Part shown: piece by piece, positions 33,929-43,720 of the stretch
How the letters are laid out: the number at the start of each line of letters is the position of its first letter
Numbering within the stretch: the first letter of the stretch is position 1
DNA from: Reyranella sp.
GTDB taxonomy: Bacteria > Pseudomonadota > Alphaproteobacteria > Reyranellales > Reyranellaceae
DNA: 64,000 nt
Direction: 5' to 3'
Assembly: GCF_004297265.1 (NCBI RefSeq)
Contig: NZ_SCUT01000010.1
Coordinates: forward strand, 124,001-188,000
Position numbers and translations under genes: made by a program
The notes under the pieces: model-generated
What the model was told of the DNA's origin: nothing
The model's input: only the letters and a program-made list of their open reading frames with translations
Database searches by the model: none

Positions 33929-34680
33929 CAGGCCATCTCCTCGCCGAGATAGGCTTGGCGCACGTCCGGGTTCGCCCGGATCTGGTCGGGCGTGCCGCTG
34001 GCGATGGCACGGCCATAGACCAGCACGGTGATGCGGTCGGCGAGCTGGAACACGGCATCCATGTCGTGCTCGATCAGCAGCATAGCGTGCTTCTGCTTCA
34101 GCGCCCGCAGGAAGCCGATCAGCCGCTGACTCTCCTCGACGCCCATGCCGGCCATCGGCTCGTCGAGCAGCAGCAGGCGCGGATCGCCGGCCAGCGCCAT
34201 GGCGATCTCGAGCTGGCGCTGCTCGCCGTGGCTCAGAGACGAGGCCAGGGTGCCGGCGCGCTCGCCGAGACCGACTTCCTCGAGCAGGCGGCGGGCGGGG
34301 CCGCGCAGGCCCTCGTCGCGGCGCGCATCGGCCAGGAAGCGGAAGGAGTGGCCGGCATGGCCCTGCACGGCCAGCGCCACGTTCTCCAGCGCCGTGAACT
34401 CGCGCAGCACCGAGGTGATCTGGAAGGAGCGGCCGAGCCCCAGCCGCACCCGCGCATGGGTCGGAAGGCGGGTCACGTCGCGGCCGGCGAAGTGGATGGC
34501 GCCGGAATCGGGGGCGACCACGCCGGTGAGCTGGTGGACCAGGGTGGTCTTGCCGGCGCCGTTCGGGCCGATCAGCGCGTGGATCTCGCCCGGCCGGACG
34601 TCGATCGAGACGTTGTCGGTCGCCAGCAGGCCGCCGTAGCGCTTCACCAGCCCCTCGGTGCGGAGCAGTGGCTCAGTCAT
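33928..34680 (-). CDS. livG: Branched-chain amino acid ABC transporter ATP-binding protein LivG
   Basis: A 250-residue LivG-type ATPase: Walker A LIGPNGAGKTTL, the LivG-specific GLGRSFQITSVLREFTALENV, signature SHGEQRQLEIAMAL and Walker B LLLLDEPMAGMG, with LIEHDMDAVFQLADRITVL as H-loop. The ATG at 34680 (MTEPLL) is chosen; it overlaps the livM end by 8 nt. A longer frame is open upstream but lies wholly in livM. Confidence 0.93.
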   Translation of the reverse strand: MTEPLLRTEGLVKRYGGLLATDNVSIDVRPGEIHALIGPNGAGKTTLVHQLTGVVAPDSGAIHFAGRDVTRLPTHARVRLGLGRSFQITSVLREFTALENVALAVQGHAGHSFRFLADARRDEGLRGPARRLLEEVGLGERAGTLASSLSHGEQRQLEIAMALAGDPRLLLLDEPMAGMGVEESQRLIGFLRALKQKHAMLLIEHDMDAVFQLADRITVLVYGRAIASGTPDQIRANPDVRQAYLGEEMA

Positions 34681-35650
34681 GACGCCGCCCCAAAAGCGAG
34701 TCGATGCCGCCGCGCGCATAGAGCGCGATCAGCACCAGCAGCGGGCCGAACACGATCATCCAGTATTCGCCCCAGCCCTTGTGGGCGAGGTTGAGGATGG
34801 GTGGCAGCGCCTCCTCCAGCACGAAGAAGGCGATGGTGCCGTAGAGCGGCCCGCACAGGGTGCCCATGCCGCCCAGCACGACGATGACGATCAGGTCGCC
34901 CGACTTCATCCACGACATCATGGCGGGCGAGATGTAGGCGCCTTCGTTGGCGAGCAGGACGCCCGACAGCCCACCCAGAGCGCCGGCGATGGTGAAGGCC
35001 GCCAGCCGGTAGCGGAACACCGGGAAGCCGAGCGCCGTCATGCGCAGCTCGTTGGATTTGGCGCCGCGGATCACCAGGCCGAAGCGGGAATTGGCGTAGC
35101 GGCCGCAGAACCACAGGCTGGCGCAGAGCAGCGCGAGGCACAGCCAGTAGAAGCTCGCCTTGTCGCGCAGGTCGATCAGGCCGGGGAAGCGGCTGCGGCT
35201 GATGTTGAGCCCGTCGTCGCCGCCATAGGCTTCGAGGCCGCTGCCCACATAGTAGACGAGCTGCGCGAAGGCGAGCGTGATCATGATGAAGTAGAGGCCG
35301 CGCGTCCTGAGCGACAGCGCGCCGATCACCGCGGCCCAGGCGGTGGCCGCGAGCACGGCGACCGGCCACTGGATCCAGCCGCTGGAGATGCCTTCCGCCG
35401 ACAGGATGCCGACCGCGTAACCGCCGATCCCGAAAAACATCGCGTGGCCGAAGCTCACCAGCCCGCCATAGCCCAGGATCATGTTGAGGCTGACCGCCGC
35501 GATCGACCAGATGACGATGCGCGTGCCGATCGACAGGAGATAGCGCTGGTCGAAGGCCTGGGTGAGCAGCGGCAGGGCCGCCAGCACCAGCAGGATCAGC
35601 GCCGTCGCGATCCCGCGCGGTGTAAGGAGCGAGGAGACGAGGTCTCTCAT
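34673..35650 (-). CDS. livM: Branched-chain amino acid ABC transporter permease LivM
   Basis: A 325-residue LivM-type permease with about 8-10 membrane segments; motifs GYGGLVSFGHAMFFGIGGYA, SLRTRGLYFIMITLAFAQ, and GGMGTLCGPLYGTIAFFVLEE are standard. The ATG at 35650 is only 2 nt after a palindromic repeat, and no Shine-Dalgarno sequence is visible, which makes the translation start unusual. livG overlaps the 3' end. Confidence 0.92.
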   Translation of the reverse strand: MRDLVSSLLTPRGIATALILLVLAALPLLTQAFDQRYLLSIGTRIVIWSIAAVSLNMILGYGGLVSFGHAMFFGIGGYAVGILSAEGISSGWIQWPVAVLAATAWAAVIGALSLRTRGLYFIMITLAFAQLVYYVGSGLEAYGGDDGLNISRSRFPGLIDLRDKASFYWLCLALLCASLWFCGRYANSRFGLVIRGAKSNELRMTALGFPVFRYRLAAFTIAGALGGLSGVLLANEGAYISPAMMSWMKSGDLIVIVVLGGMGTLCGPLYGTIAFFVLEEALPPILNLAHKGWGEYWMIVFGPLLVLIALYARGGIDSLLGRRHD

Positions 35651-35651
35651 C

Positions 35652-35709
35652 GGAGCGCGCCACTCCAGTGGCGCTCATGAAAAGATGCGCCACTGGAGTG
35701 GCGCGCTCC
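35652..35709. repeat. Dispersed palindromic repeat family 2, copy A
   Basis: GGAGCGCGCCACTCCAGTGG followed by CGC, a short loop, then the exact reverse complement (GCGCCACTGGAGTGGCGCGCTCC). The same arms with a longer loop are found at 55442-55517. This copy fills most of the gap between livH and livM and ends 2 nt from the livM start codon. As RNA it would be a very stable hairpin. Confidence 0.92.
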
Positions 35710-35732
35710 AGGGAGGCGTGGGTGCGAAGCGA

Positions 35733-36647
35733 TCATGTGCGCTGGCCGAACAGGCCGGTCGGCCGCCACACCAATACGGCGGCCATCAGCACGTAGACGA
35801 GGACCTGAGAGATGGCGGGCGCGGCGCTCGAGGCGGCGCTGGAGCTCATGAAGGTCTTGAGGATGTCGGGCAGGAAGGCGCGGCCGACGATGTCGATCTG
35901 GCCCACCACCATGGCGGCGATGAAGGCGCCCTTGATCGAGCCGATGCCGCCGATGACGATGATCACCAGGGCGAGGATCAGGATGTCGTCGCCCATGCCG
36001 ATCCGCACCGTGGCGATGGGGGCGGCCATCAGGCCGGCGAGGCCCGCGAACACCGCGCCCAGGCCGAAGACCAGGCTGAACAGCAGCTCGATGTTGACCC
36101 CCAGCGCGCCGATCATGCGCCGGTTGGAGGCGCCGGCGCGGATCAGCATGCCGAGCCGCGTGCGCGCCACCAGCCAGGCCAGCAGGATCGCCACGACGGC
36201 GCCGACGACGATGATGGCGAAGCGGTAGGCCGGGTAGGGCACGCCCGGCAGGATCTCGACGGTGCGGTTCAGGAATCCGGGGATGGCAATGCTCTTGCCG
36301 GCGGGGCCCCAGAGCGCGCGCACCAGCTCGTTGAAGAACAGGATCAGGCCGAAGGTCGCCAGCACCTGGGTGAGATGGTCGCGCGTGTAGAGCCGTCTAA
36401 TCACCGCGATCTCGACGGCGACGCCCAGCAGGAAAGTCGCGGCCAGCGCCAGTAGCGTGCCCAGCACGAAGGAGTCCGTAACGCCGATCAGGGTCCAGGC
36501 GATGTAGGCGCCCATCATGTAGAGCGAGCCGTGCGCCAGGTTGACCAGGTCCATGATGCCGAGCGTCAGGGTCAGGCCGGCGGCGAGCAGGAACATCAGC
36601 AAGCCGAGCTGCACGCCGTTCAGCACCTGGAGCAGCAGGTATTCCAT
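35733..36647 (-). CDS. livH: Branched-chain amino acid ABC transporter permease LivH
   Basis: A 304-residue LivH-type permease: LNGVQLGLLMFLLAAGLTLTLGIMDLVNLAHGSLYMMGAY is the family N-terminus, followed by TFGLILFFNELVRALWGP and VIGGIGSIKGAFIAAMVVGQID. The ATG at 36647 has GAGG at proper distance. A terminator-like hairpin lies 17 nt upstream, between livK and livH, so livH and the genes after it are expected to be made at a lower level than livK. Confidence 0.93.
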   Translation of the reverse strand: MEYLLLQVLNGVQLGLLMFLLAAGLTLTLGIMDLVNLAHGSLYMMGAYIAWTLIGVTDSFVLGTLLALAATFLLGVAVEIAVIRRLYTRDHLTQVLATFGLILFFNELVRALWGPAGKSIAIPGFLNRTVEILPGVPYPAYRFAIIVVGAVVAILLAWLVARTRLGMLIRAGASNRRMIGALGVNIELLFSLVFGLGAVFAGLAGLMAAPIATVRIGMGDDILILALVIIVIGGIGSIKGAFIAAMVVGQIDIVGRAFLPDILKTFMSSSAASSAAPAISQVLVYVLMAAVLVWRPTGLFGQRT

Positions 36648-36655
36648 CCGGTCCT

Positions 36656-36689
36656 CAAACAAAACGGGAGCGCGTCGCCGCGCTCCCGT
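36656..36689 (-). terminator. Terminator-like hairpin (attenuator) between livK and livH
   Basis: On the minus strand the 11-bp stem ACGGGAGCGCG / CGCGCTCCCGT with a 4-nt loop is followed at once by TTTTGTTTG. It lies 22 nt after the livK stop and ends 9 nt before livH. It has the form of a rho-independent terminator. Since livH-M-G-F continue in the same direction, it probably works as a partial terminator that keeps livK expression above that of the membrane parts. Confidence 0.8.
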
Positions 36690-36710
36690 CGATTGCTTCG
36701 ACGAAGATCC

Positions 36711-37889
36711 TCACTTCATCGGGCACTTTGCAGCGAAGGGATCGACCGCGTCCTTCACGGCGGTGGCGATGGTCTTCACCGTCATCATGCCCTGCGGATC
36801 CTTGACCGTTTCCTGGATGTAGAAGTTCTCGATCGGGAAGTTGTTGTTGCCGAACTTGAAGTCGCCCCGGACGGACTTGAAGTTGGCCTTCTTCATTTCG
36901 GCGCGGACCTTGTCCTTGTTGGACAGATCGCCCTTCAGCGCCTCGGCGGCCGAGGCCATCAGCATGATCGCGTCGTAGCTTTGCGCGCCGTAGTAGGACG
37001 GATAAACGCCGTGCTTCTTCTTGAAGTCCTCGACGTACTTCTTGTTGGCCTCGTTCGGCAGGTCGTTGACCCATTCCTGGGCGCCCAGGGTGCCCAGCGC
37101 GAGGTCGCCCTGCTGCGGCAGGGTGATCGCATCGATCGAGAACACCTGGTAGAGCGGCACCGTCTTGTTGAGGCCCGACTGCGCCCACTGCTTCACGAAC
37201 TGAACTCCGTGCGCGCCGGGATAGAAGATGAAGATGCCGTCCGGCTTGGCGGCGGCGATCTTGGTCATCTCGGCCGAGAAGTCGAGCTGGTCCGGCCACT
37301 TGGTGAAGTCCTCGCTGACGATCTTGCCCTTGTAGGTGCGCTTCACGCCCGCGAGCATGTCCTTGCCGGCGGCGTAGTTGGGGCCGACCAGGTAGAGGCT
37401 CTTCACGCCCTTGGTGTTGAGATACTCGCCCATCGCCATCGGCGTCTGGTCGTTCTGCCAGGAGGTCGAGAAGAAGTTCTTGTTGCAGAGCTCGCCCGCG
37501 ATCTGCGACGGGCCGGCATTGGCCGAGACCAGGATCGTGTCGCCCTCGTCGACCACGGTCTTGTAGGAGGCCAGCAGCACGTTCGACCAGATGTAGCCGC
37601 CGATGAAGTTCACCTTGTCCTGCTGGACGAGCTTCTCGGAGCGCGCCTTGCCGACGTCCGGCTTGAACTGGTCATCCTCATAGATGATCTCGAAGGGCTT
37701 GCCGCCCATCTTGCCGCCGAGATGTTCCTTGGCCAGTTCGACCGAGCGGCGCATGTCCTCGCCGATCGCGGCCTGCGGGCCGGAGAAAGTGCTGACGAAA
37801 CCGATCTTGACCGGGCTCTGCGCCATCGCTGGCAGGCCGAACGCCATCGCCGCCGCAATTGTTGCGCTCCCAAACAATTTGTTCTTCAT
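36711..37889 (-). CDS. livK: Branched-chain amino acid-type ABC substrate-binding protein LivK
   Basis: A 392-residue periplasmic binding protein (type I fold) with a signal peptide (residues 1-24, ending AMAQ). Motifs are VKIGFVSTFSGPQAAIGEDMRRSVELA, DGIFIFYPGAHGVQFVKQW and YPSYYGAQSYDAIMLMASAAEAL. The ATG at 37889 has GGGAG upstream. It leads the liv operon (livK-H-M-G-F). The ligand may be an amino acid, but relatives bind aromatic acids, urea or amides. Confidence 0.93.
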   Translation of the reverse strand: MKNKLFGSATIAAAMAFGLPAMAQSPVKIGFVSTFSGPQAAIGEDMRRSVELAKEHLGGKMGGKPFEIIYEDDQFKPDVGKARSEKLVQQDKVNFIGGYIWSNVLLASYKTVVDEGDTILVSANAGPSQIAGELCNKNFFSTSWQNDQTPMAMGEYLNTKGVKSLYLVGPNYAAGKDMLAGVKRTYKGKIVSEDFTKWPDQLDFSAEMTKIAAAKPDGIFIFYPGAHGVQFVKQWAQSGLNKTVPLYQVFSIDAITLPQQGDLALGTLGAQEWVNDLPNEANKKYVEDFKKKHGVYPSYYGAQSYDAIMLMASAAEALKGDLSNKDKVRAEMKKANFKSVRGDFKFGNNNFPIENFYIQETVKDPQGMMTVKTIATAVKDAVDPFAAKCPMK

Positions 37890-37953
37890 GAGCCGTCGCT
37901 CCCTGTTTTCCCTTTGCGCCATAAAAGCGGAAAATGCAGGGCCCAACAATCGC

Positions 37954-39783
37954 TTAATGGACGGTCGCGGTGGTTCTGAGCGCGGCGAGCGGCAGGGCCG
38001 AGGCGGCGGCGACGTCGGCTGGGGCGCCGTCGAGGATCGCCCAGGCGAAGCCATCGCCGGCGGCCGCGCGGCAGCTCGCGCTCGCCACGATCGTTACTTC
38101 GCCCTCGCGCGGGGCGCGACGCCCGAACTGCTCAAGGCGGGAGGCGACGTTCACCGCCTCGCCGATGGCGGTGTAATCGACCCGGCCCGCGAAGCCGATG
38201 TTGCCGACCAGCACCGTGCCGGTGTGCAGGCCGATGCGCATGCGGCAGGCATGCAGGCCGCGCGCCCGGCGCTCGATGTTGAAGGTCTCGACCTCCTTCG
38301 CGACCGCCAGTGCACCCTGGCAGGCGATGCGGGCATGGTCGGGAACGGTGTCGGGCGCCCCCCAGAAGGCCATCAGCCCATCGCCGATATACTTGTCGAT
38401 CGTGCCGCCGCTCGACTCGATGGCCGGGCCGATGCGCGACAGGAGTTCGTTCAGATAGGCCGCCGTCTCGGCGGCCGGCCGATCGCGCGAATAGGCGGTG
38501 TAGCCCTCGAGGTCACTGAACAGGATGGTGACGGCGCGGTCCTCGTTCACCGGCAGGCTGCCCTGCTGCGCGGTCAGGCGCGCGACCAGGGCACGGGGCA
38601 GGTAGGTCGCCGACAGTTTGAGGCCGCGAGCCATGCGTTCGAAGGCGTGGTTGGCGCGGCTGATCTCGCGGACCCGGCTGCGGGGCAGGGCGGGCACGTT
38701 CTCGAGGTCCAGGCGTTCGACGGCACCCGCCGCTCCGGCCAGCGCCAGGATGGGCTCCGCCAGCCGCCGGCCGAGATAAATGGCGGCGATCCCGGTGAGG
38801 ACCATCAGCACGCCGCCCGCGATCAGGATGCCGCGCACGATCCAGCGCGCCCACGCCGATTCGCGGCCGGCCTCGTGATAGCCCACGATCAGCTCGGCCG
38901 GCGCATAGGCCTCGACGTTTCGCCGGATCCAGGCGAAGGAACGCTCTCCGACCCAGTTCCAATGGCCTTCGATCCGGGCATCGGTGCGGTCCCACGACAG
39001 CGGATTGGGATCGGGCGCCCAGACCGCGGCGAGCACCGGATCGCCGACTTCGTCCAGGGTAACCAGGCGCGTCTGGGCACGGGCCTCGCCGTTCAGCGTC
39101 TTCGCGAGCTTGGGATGCGCCAGTACCTGATCGCGGCCGGCCAGGATGAACGGGGTACGCTCGCCCGTGAGCTCGATCTCCTTCAGGAAGCGCGACAGGT
39201 CGGTCGTGCCGATCGCCGCGCCGATGACGCCGCGGAACTCGCCGCGCACGCGCATCGGCACGATGATCGGCAGGATCGGCTCGCCCACGACGAAGGACCA
39301 GACGGGTTCGCCCCAGCCGGGCCCGTCCATGGTGCGCGCCCGCGCCAGCAGCGCGTCGGCGTCGCGGATATTGTGGCGCTGCTCCGGCCGCATGGTCCGG
39401 TCGGCGCGAACGAAGCGCGTTGGTTCGCCCTCGGTCGGCAACACGACGAAGCCCACGGTCTGTGGCACGGCCGCCAGCGTTCCCAGCGCGAAGATGCGCC
39501 ACTGCTCGCGGTCGTCGAAATCGATCTCGCCGCGCGCGATGGCCTCGCTGAGATAGGTGAGCTGGCTCTGGACCGGACGCAGATGCGCTTCGAGCCGCCG
39601 CTCGATCAGGTCGATCGTCAGTTCGGCGCGCTGCAGCGAGGAGGCGTCGAGATTGCTCTGTGCGGCCAGCCAGGCGACGCCGATCACCGGGACGATGGAG
39701 ACGAAGACCAGGCCGACCATCAGCGCCGGTAACAGCCGCGCGATCGGCCAGCCGTGTGTCTCGGATTTCTTCGCGAGGACCAT
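37954..39783 (-). CDS. Membrane adenylate cyclase with periplasmic sensor domain
   Basis: A 609-residue class III cyclase. It has one membrane segment (about 17-41), a large periplasmic Cache-like sensor (about 45-315, with VGFVVLPTEGEPTRFVR and FRGVIGAAIGTTDLSRFLKEI), a second segment (about 318-337), a HAMP-like linker, and a C-terminal cyclase domain from about 410. The metal aspartates are visible: D424 in ILFSDLEGYTAYS and the one in YIGDGLMAFWG. It would turn an external ligand signal into cAMP. It is 64 nt upstream of livK, so it may sense the substrate of this transporter. Confidence 0.92.
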   Translation of the reverse strand: MVLAKKSETHGWPIARLLPALMVGLVFVSIVPVIGVAWLAAQSNLDASSLQRAELTIDLIERRLEAHLRPVQSQLTYLSEAIARGEIDFDDREQWRIFALGTLAAVPQTVGFVVLPTEGEPTRFVRADRTMRPEQRHNIRDADALLARARTMDGPGWGEPVWSFVVGEPILPIIVPMRVRGEFRGVIGAAIGTTDLSRFLKEIELTGERTPFILAGRDQVLAHPKLAKTLNGEARAQTRLVTLDEVGDPVLAAVWAPDPNPLSWDRTDARIEGHWNWVGERSFAWIRRNVEAYAPAELIVGYHEAGRESAWARWIVRGILIAGGVLMVLTGIAAIYLGRRLAEPILALAGAAGAVERLDLENVPALPRSRVREISRANHAFERMARGLKLSATYLPRALVARLTAQQGSLPVNEDRAVTILFSDLEGYTAYSRDRPAAETAAYLNELLSRIGPAIESSGGTIDKYIGDGLMAFWGAPDTVPDHARIACQGALAVAKEVETFNIERRARGLHACRMRIGLHTGTVLVGNIGFAGRVDYTAIGEAVNVASRLEQFGRRAPREGEVTIVASASCRAAAGDGFAWAILDGAPADVAAASALPLAALRTTATVH

Positions 39784-39840
39784 GCAGGCCTCATGCTTCC
39801 ACGAAGCGGGGACGAAAAAGTGGCGCGACCGGCGCTCGGC

Positions 39841-40473
39841 CTACACGATTGCTTGATTTCCCATCCAGCAGGTGCGGCTTTCGGGGACACGATCCAGCAT
39901 CAGTGGCGCGAAACCCCGCTTGGTCCAGAAGCCCATCGCGCCGGTGTTCATGCGATTGACGCCGATATGAAACGACCGGGCGCCTCTTGTCCGGGCGGCA
40001 GCGAGCCACGTTCCGAGAAGCAACGATCCCAGGCCGCGACGCTGCAGACGGGGCAGCAAGTTCATGTGCAGGTGTGCTGGGTAGCGTGTCACGATCTCGG
40101 CAGGCGTTGCGGTGGGGTGGTGGATCATCGAGGCGCGACGCTGGTCGGCGGTCTGCTCTCCAGGAGAGACGCCGATCGGATCGGCGTATTGCCGGCGCAG
40201 CGACGGCCACCAGTCGCGATCCAGGCGCTCTTCCCACGCCGCAGTGTCGACGACGCCCGCGACGAAACCCGCAACACCGTCGCGATCCTGCGCGACGAAG
40301 CAGAGGGCTGGTTCGAGCAACGCGTAGGGCGCGATGTAGATATGCCCCATGATCTTCGGATCGCGATAGAGGTGCGAGGCATCGCCACCGGCATGGCCCG
40401 TGGCGAGCGAAATCGCATAGCAGGCGTCGAGGTCGCCTTCCCTGAATGGCCGGATTTGCGGAGGGCTGTTCAC
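39841..40473 (-). CDS. GNAT-family N-acetyltransferase
   Basis: A 210-residue acetyltransferase: the start IRPFREGDLDACYAISLATG and the acetyl-CoA binding block HMNLLPRLQRRGLGSLLLGTWL (Q/R-x-x-G-x-G/L), followed by GVNRMNTGAMGFWTKRGFAPL, are typical GNAT features. A central insert (about 75-120) enlarges the protein relative to the usual 150-170 residues, as in relatives of the acetyltransferase part of O-GlcNAcase. Substrate unknown. It lies 27 nt after benzoate-CoA ligase on the same strand. Confidence 0.88.
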   Translation of the reverse strand: MNSPPQIRPFREGDLDACYAISLATGHAGGDASHLYRDPKIMGHIYIAPYALLEPALCFVAQDRDGVAGFVAGVVDTAAWEERLDRDWWPSLRRQYADPIGVSPGEQTADQRRASMIHHPTATPAEIVTRYPAHLHMNLLPRLQRRGLGSLLLGTWLAAARTRGARSFHIGVNRMNTGAMGFWTKRGFAPLMLDRVPESRTCWMGNQAIV

Positions 40474-40500
40474 CGAAGTGGCGCTAAACGGGGCATCTGG

Positions 40501-42060
<1,560 letters not shown>

Positions 42061-42172
42061 GTCGGGACCCGGAAAGGATTCTTGAACTCCTTGGATACTG
42101 ACCAGCCAGCCGACTCGCAACGCCTGCAACCCGTCCAGCGTTGTCGGGCCGCAAAACCATCACGGATCCCCC

Positions 42173-42634
42173 ATGAAACAAGGCCTCGTTTTTGCTCTGG
42201 CTTCCTCGATGCTGTTGGCCGCCGTCGCCGTGGCCCATGTCGTCGCCCCGCTGCCGGAGGGAGCGGCATTCCGATCCTCCGCCAAGGCCGCGACCGCTTC
42301 GGACGTTTCGGCGTCGAAGCCGATTCTCGATACGACGGCTTCCAGGCCCCGCGTGGAGGTCCGCCAGGCCCCGGTTCCCTTGCAGATGCGGGAAAGGCCG
42401 CCGGTCGCTCTGCCTCCGGCCGTCGAATCCGCTTCCGTTGCAACCCCGGCGGTTGCAACGGCGGCCGACGTGGAAGGCGGGACCTTCGCCAAGAGCGCCA
42501 TCGAGGCGGACGGTTACAAGTCGGTGAAGAACATCGTCGCCGGGCCAGACGGAACCTGGCGGGCGCGCGCGCTGAGGGGCAAGACCGAAGTGGTCCTGAC
42601 CGTCGATAAGGATGGACGTGTTTCGGCCGATTGA
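42173..42634 (+). CDS. Exported protein of unknown function with PepSY-like C-terminus
   Basis: A 153-residue protein with an N-terminal signal or anchor (about 4-25). The middle (about 30-95) is an Ala/Pro/Val-rich linker. The end, about 108-153, reads EADGYKSVKNIVAGPDGTWRA and then GKTEVVLTVDKDGRVS, which resembles a PepSY-like domain. Such proteins often act outside the cell membrane as inhibitors or sensors. It is divergent from benzoate-CoA ligase, with 112 bp between starts, and a strong terminator follows. Confidence 0.7.
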   Translation: MKQGLVFALASSMLLAAVAVAHVVAPLPEGAAFRSSAKAATASDVSASKPILDTTASRPRVEVRQAPVPLQMRERPPVALPPAVESASVATPAVATAADVEGGTFAKSAIEADGYKSVKNIVAGPDGTWRARALRGKTEVVLTVDKDGRVSAD

Positions 42635-42640
42635 TTTTTG

Positions 42641-42738
42641 CCCGCAACCCCTCGCAACCCTACGTGTGCCGGTGCGTTGTTGGGTTGCAGCCTTCGACGG
42701 CTCGCTGTAGCCGTCCCTCTCCCCCGAGGGGTTGCGGG
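42641..42738. repeat. Large structured inverted repeat after the PepSY-like gene
   Basis: The arms CCCGCAACCCCTCG and CGAGGGGTTGCGGG are a perfect 14-bp inverted repeat 70 nt apart. Inside, GCAACCC and GGGTTGC pair again, and GGCT/AGCC stretches allow a further hairpin. It lies straight after the stop of the gene that ends at 42634 and runs into the terminator at 42739. It could be a repeat element or a structured 3'-UTR/RNA. Confidence 0.7.
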
Positions 42739-42773
42739 AGCCCGTCCTGACCACCTCAGGACGGGCTTTCCTT
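42739..42773 (+). terminator. Rho-independent terminator
   Basis: A perfect 12-bp stem AGCCCGTCCTGA / TCAGGACGGGCT with a 5-nt loop, then TTCCTTTT. It ends transcription from the gene that stops at 42634 on the plus strand. Confidence 0.88.
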
Positions 42774-42810
42774 TTGCCGTTTCCGCCCTCCAATGCAGAG
42801 CCAGTCCGGG

Positions 42811-42843
42811 CAAAGCAAAGCCCGCCCAGGATGCCGGGCGGGC
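42811..42843 (-). terminator. Rho-independent terminator for the OmpA-like gene
   Basis: On the minus strand, an 8-bp stem GCCCGCCC / GGGCGGGC with an 8-nt loop is followed by TTTGCTTTG. It lies 23 nt after the stop codon of the gene that ends at 42866 on the minus strand. Confidence 0.75.
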
Positions 42844-42865
42844 CGTTCCTGTATCGGAGGCGGTC

Positions 42866-43243
42866 CTAGAATCGCAGGATCACGCCCCGGTCGGTGGGCA
42901 CGGACAGGCCGTCACCGGCTTTGGGCAGCGGCTGCACGGGCAGCGCCGTGACGCTGATGGCGCCCGCGGGAGCTCCCTGGCGGACCAGCTCCTGTTTCAG
43001 GGCATTTGCGTAATCGGCACGCCCTTCGATGCGGACGGGCGACTGTCTGGCGGCGTCGGCGGCGGCCCGGACGGTCTGCATCGCCGACTCCGGCACACGG
43101 TTGCCGTTGCTTCCCATGAACACCAGGTGATCAGACCCGACCATGGGCGAGGCGCTCGGGGCCGAGGCAAGGTTCTGACCCATCGCCGACAGCGGCATCA
43201 GGGCGAGACTGCCAATGACCAAAGCTGTGCTGACCTTCTGCAT
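42866..43243 (-). CDS. Small exported protein with a partial OmpA-like domain
   Basis: A 125-residue protein with a signal peptide (residues 1 to about 23, ending AMGQ). The rest resembles the second half of OmpA-like peptidoglycan-binding domains: AMQTVRAAADAARQSPVRIEGRADYANALKQELVRQGAPAGAISV. The typical N-terminal strand of the domain is short or lost. It probably lies in the periplasm or outer membrane. AAGGAG precedes the ATG at 43243. It is divergent from the gene at 43434 across 190 bp that hold no other feature I can support. Confidence 0.7.
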   Translation of the reverse strand: MQKVSTALVIGSLALMPLSAMGQNLASAPSASPMVGSDHLVFMGSNGNRVPESAMQTVRAAADAARQSPVRIEGRADYANALKQELVRQGAPAGAISVTALPVQPLPKAGDGLSVPTDRGVILRF

Positions 43244-43433
43244 GATAAGGGCTCCTTCTCTTTGCACCTGATCAACGCAAAAACCGCGGTGGAAGTTTCC
43301 TGAAAAAAAAGCGCAACCGGGGGGCGATGACCGCGTTTGGTCCAATCGGGTCTCGTCATTTGTCGCTGCTTTGCTCTGGTGTCCGCATTATGCTGAAACA
43401 ATATCAGTGCAAGAAGGACAACGGAGGTCGGTC

Positions 43434-43709
43434 ATGTCGGAGGAACGGAAGAGGGTGCTGCAGCGCTTCAAGGAGCGGCTTGCCCACCTCGAATCGGGAG
43501 CGATTGCCGGTCCGGCGCACTGGCATCTATTCCATCTGCACAATGCACTGAATGCGCTTCCCGAGGATCATTCGGTCGCCGACCTTCATCTCGACGAGTT
43601 CGATCGGGCTGACCTCGCGAAGGAGTTTCCCGAAATGGAGGCCGACAAGCCTCCGACCGCTGCCGAGATCCGCACGCGCTTCGACATGCTGGCCGGCGGG
43701 CTGCTCTAA
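43434..43709 (+). CDS. Small protein of unknown function
   Basis: A 91-residue soluble protein, start MSEERKRVLQRFKERLAHLESG, with no membrane segment or known motif that I recognise. GGAGG at 43423-43427 fixes the ATG at 43434. The middle HWHLFHLHNALNALPED has several histidines. It is mostly helical and acidic in its second half. It converges on the stress-protein gene with 11 nt between. Confidence 0.7.
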   Translation: MSEERKRVLQRFKERLAHLESGAIAGPAHWHLFHLHNALNALPEDHSVADLHLDEFDRADLAKEFPEMEADKPPTAAEIRTRFDMLAGGLL

Positions 43710-43720
43710 CGACCCCAGCG

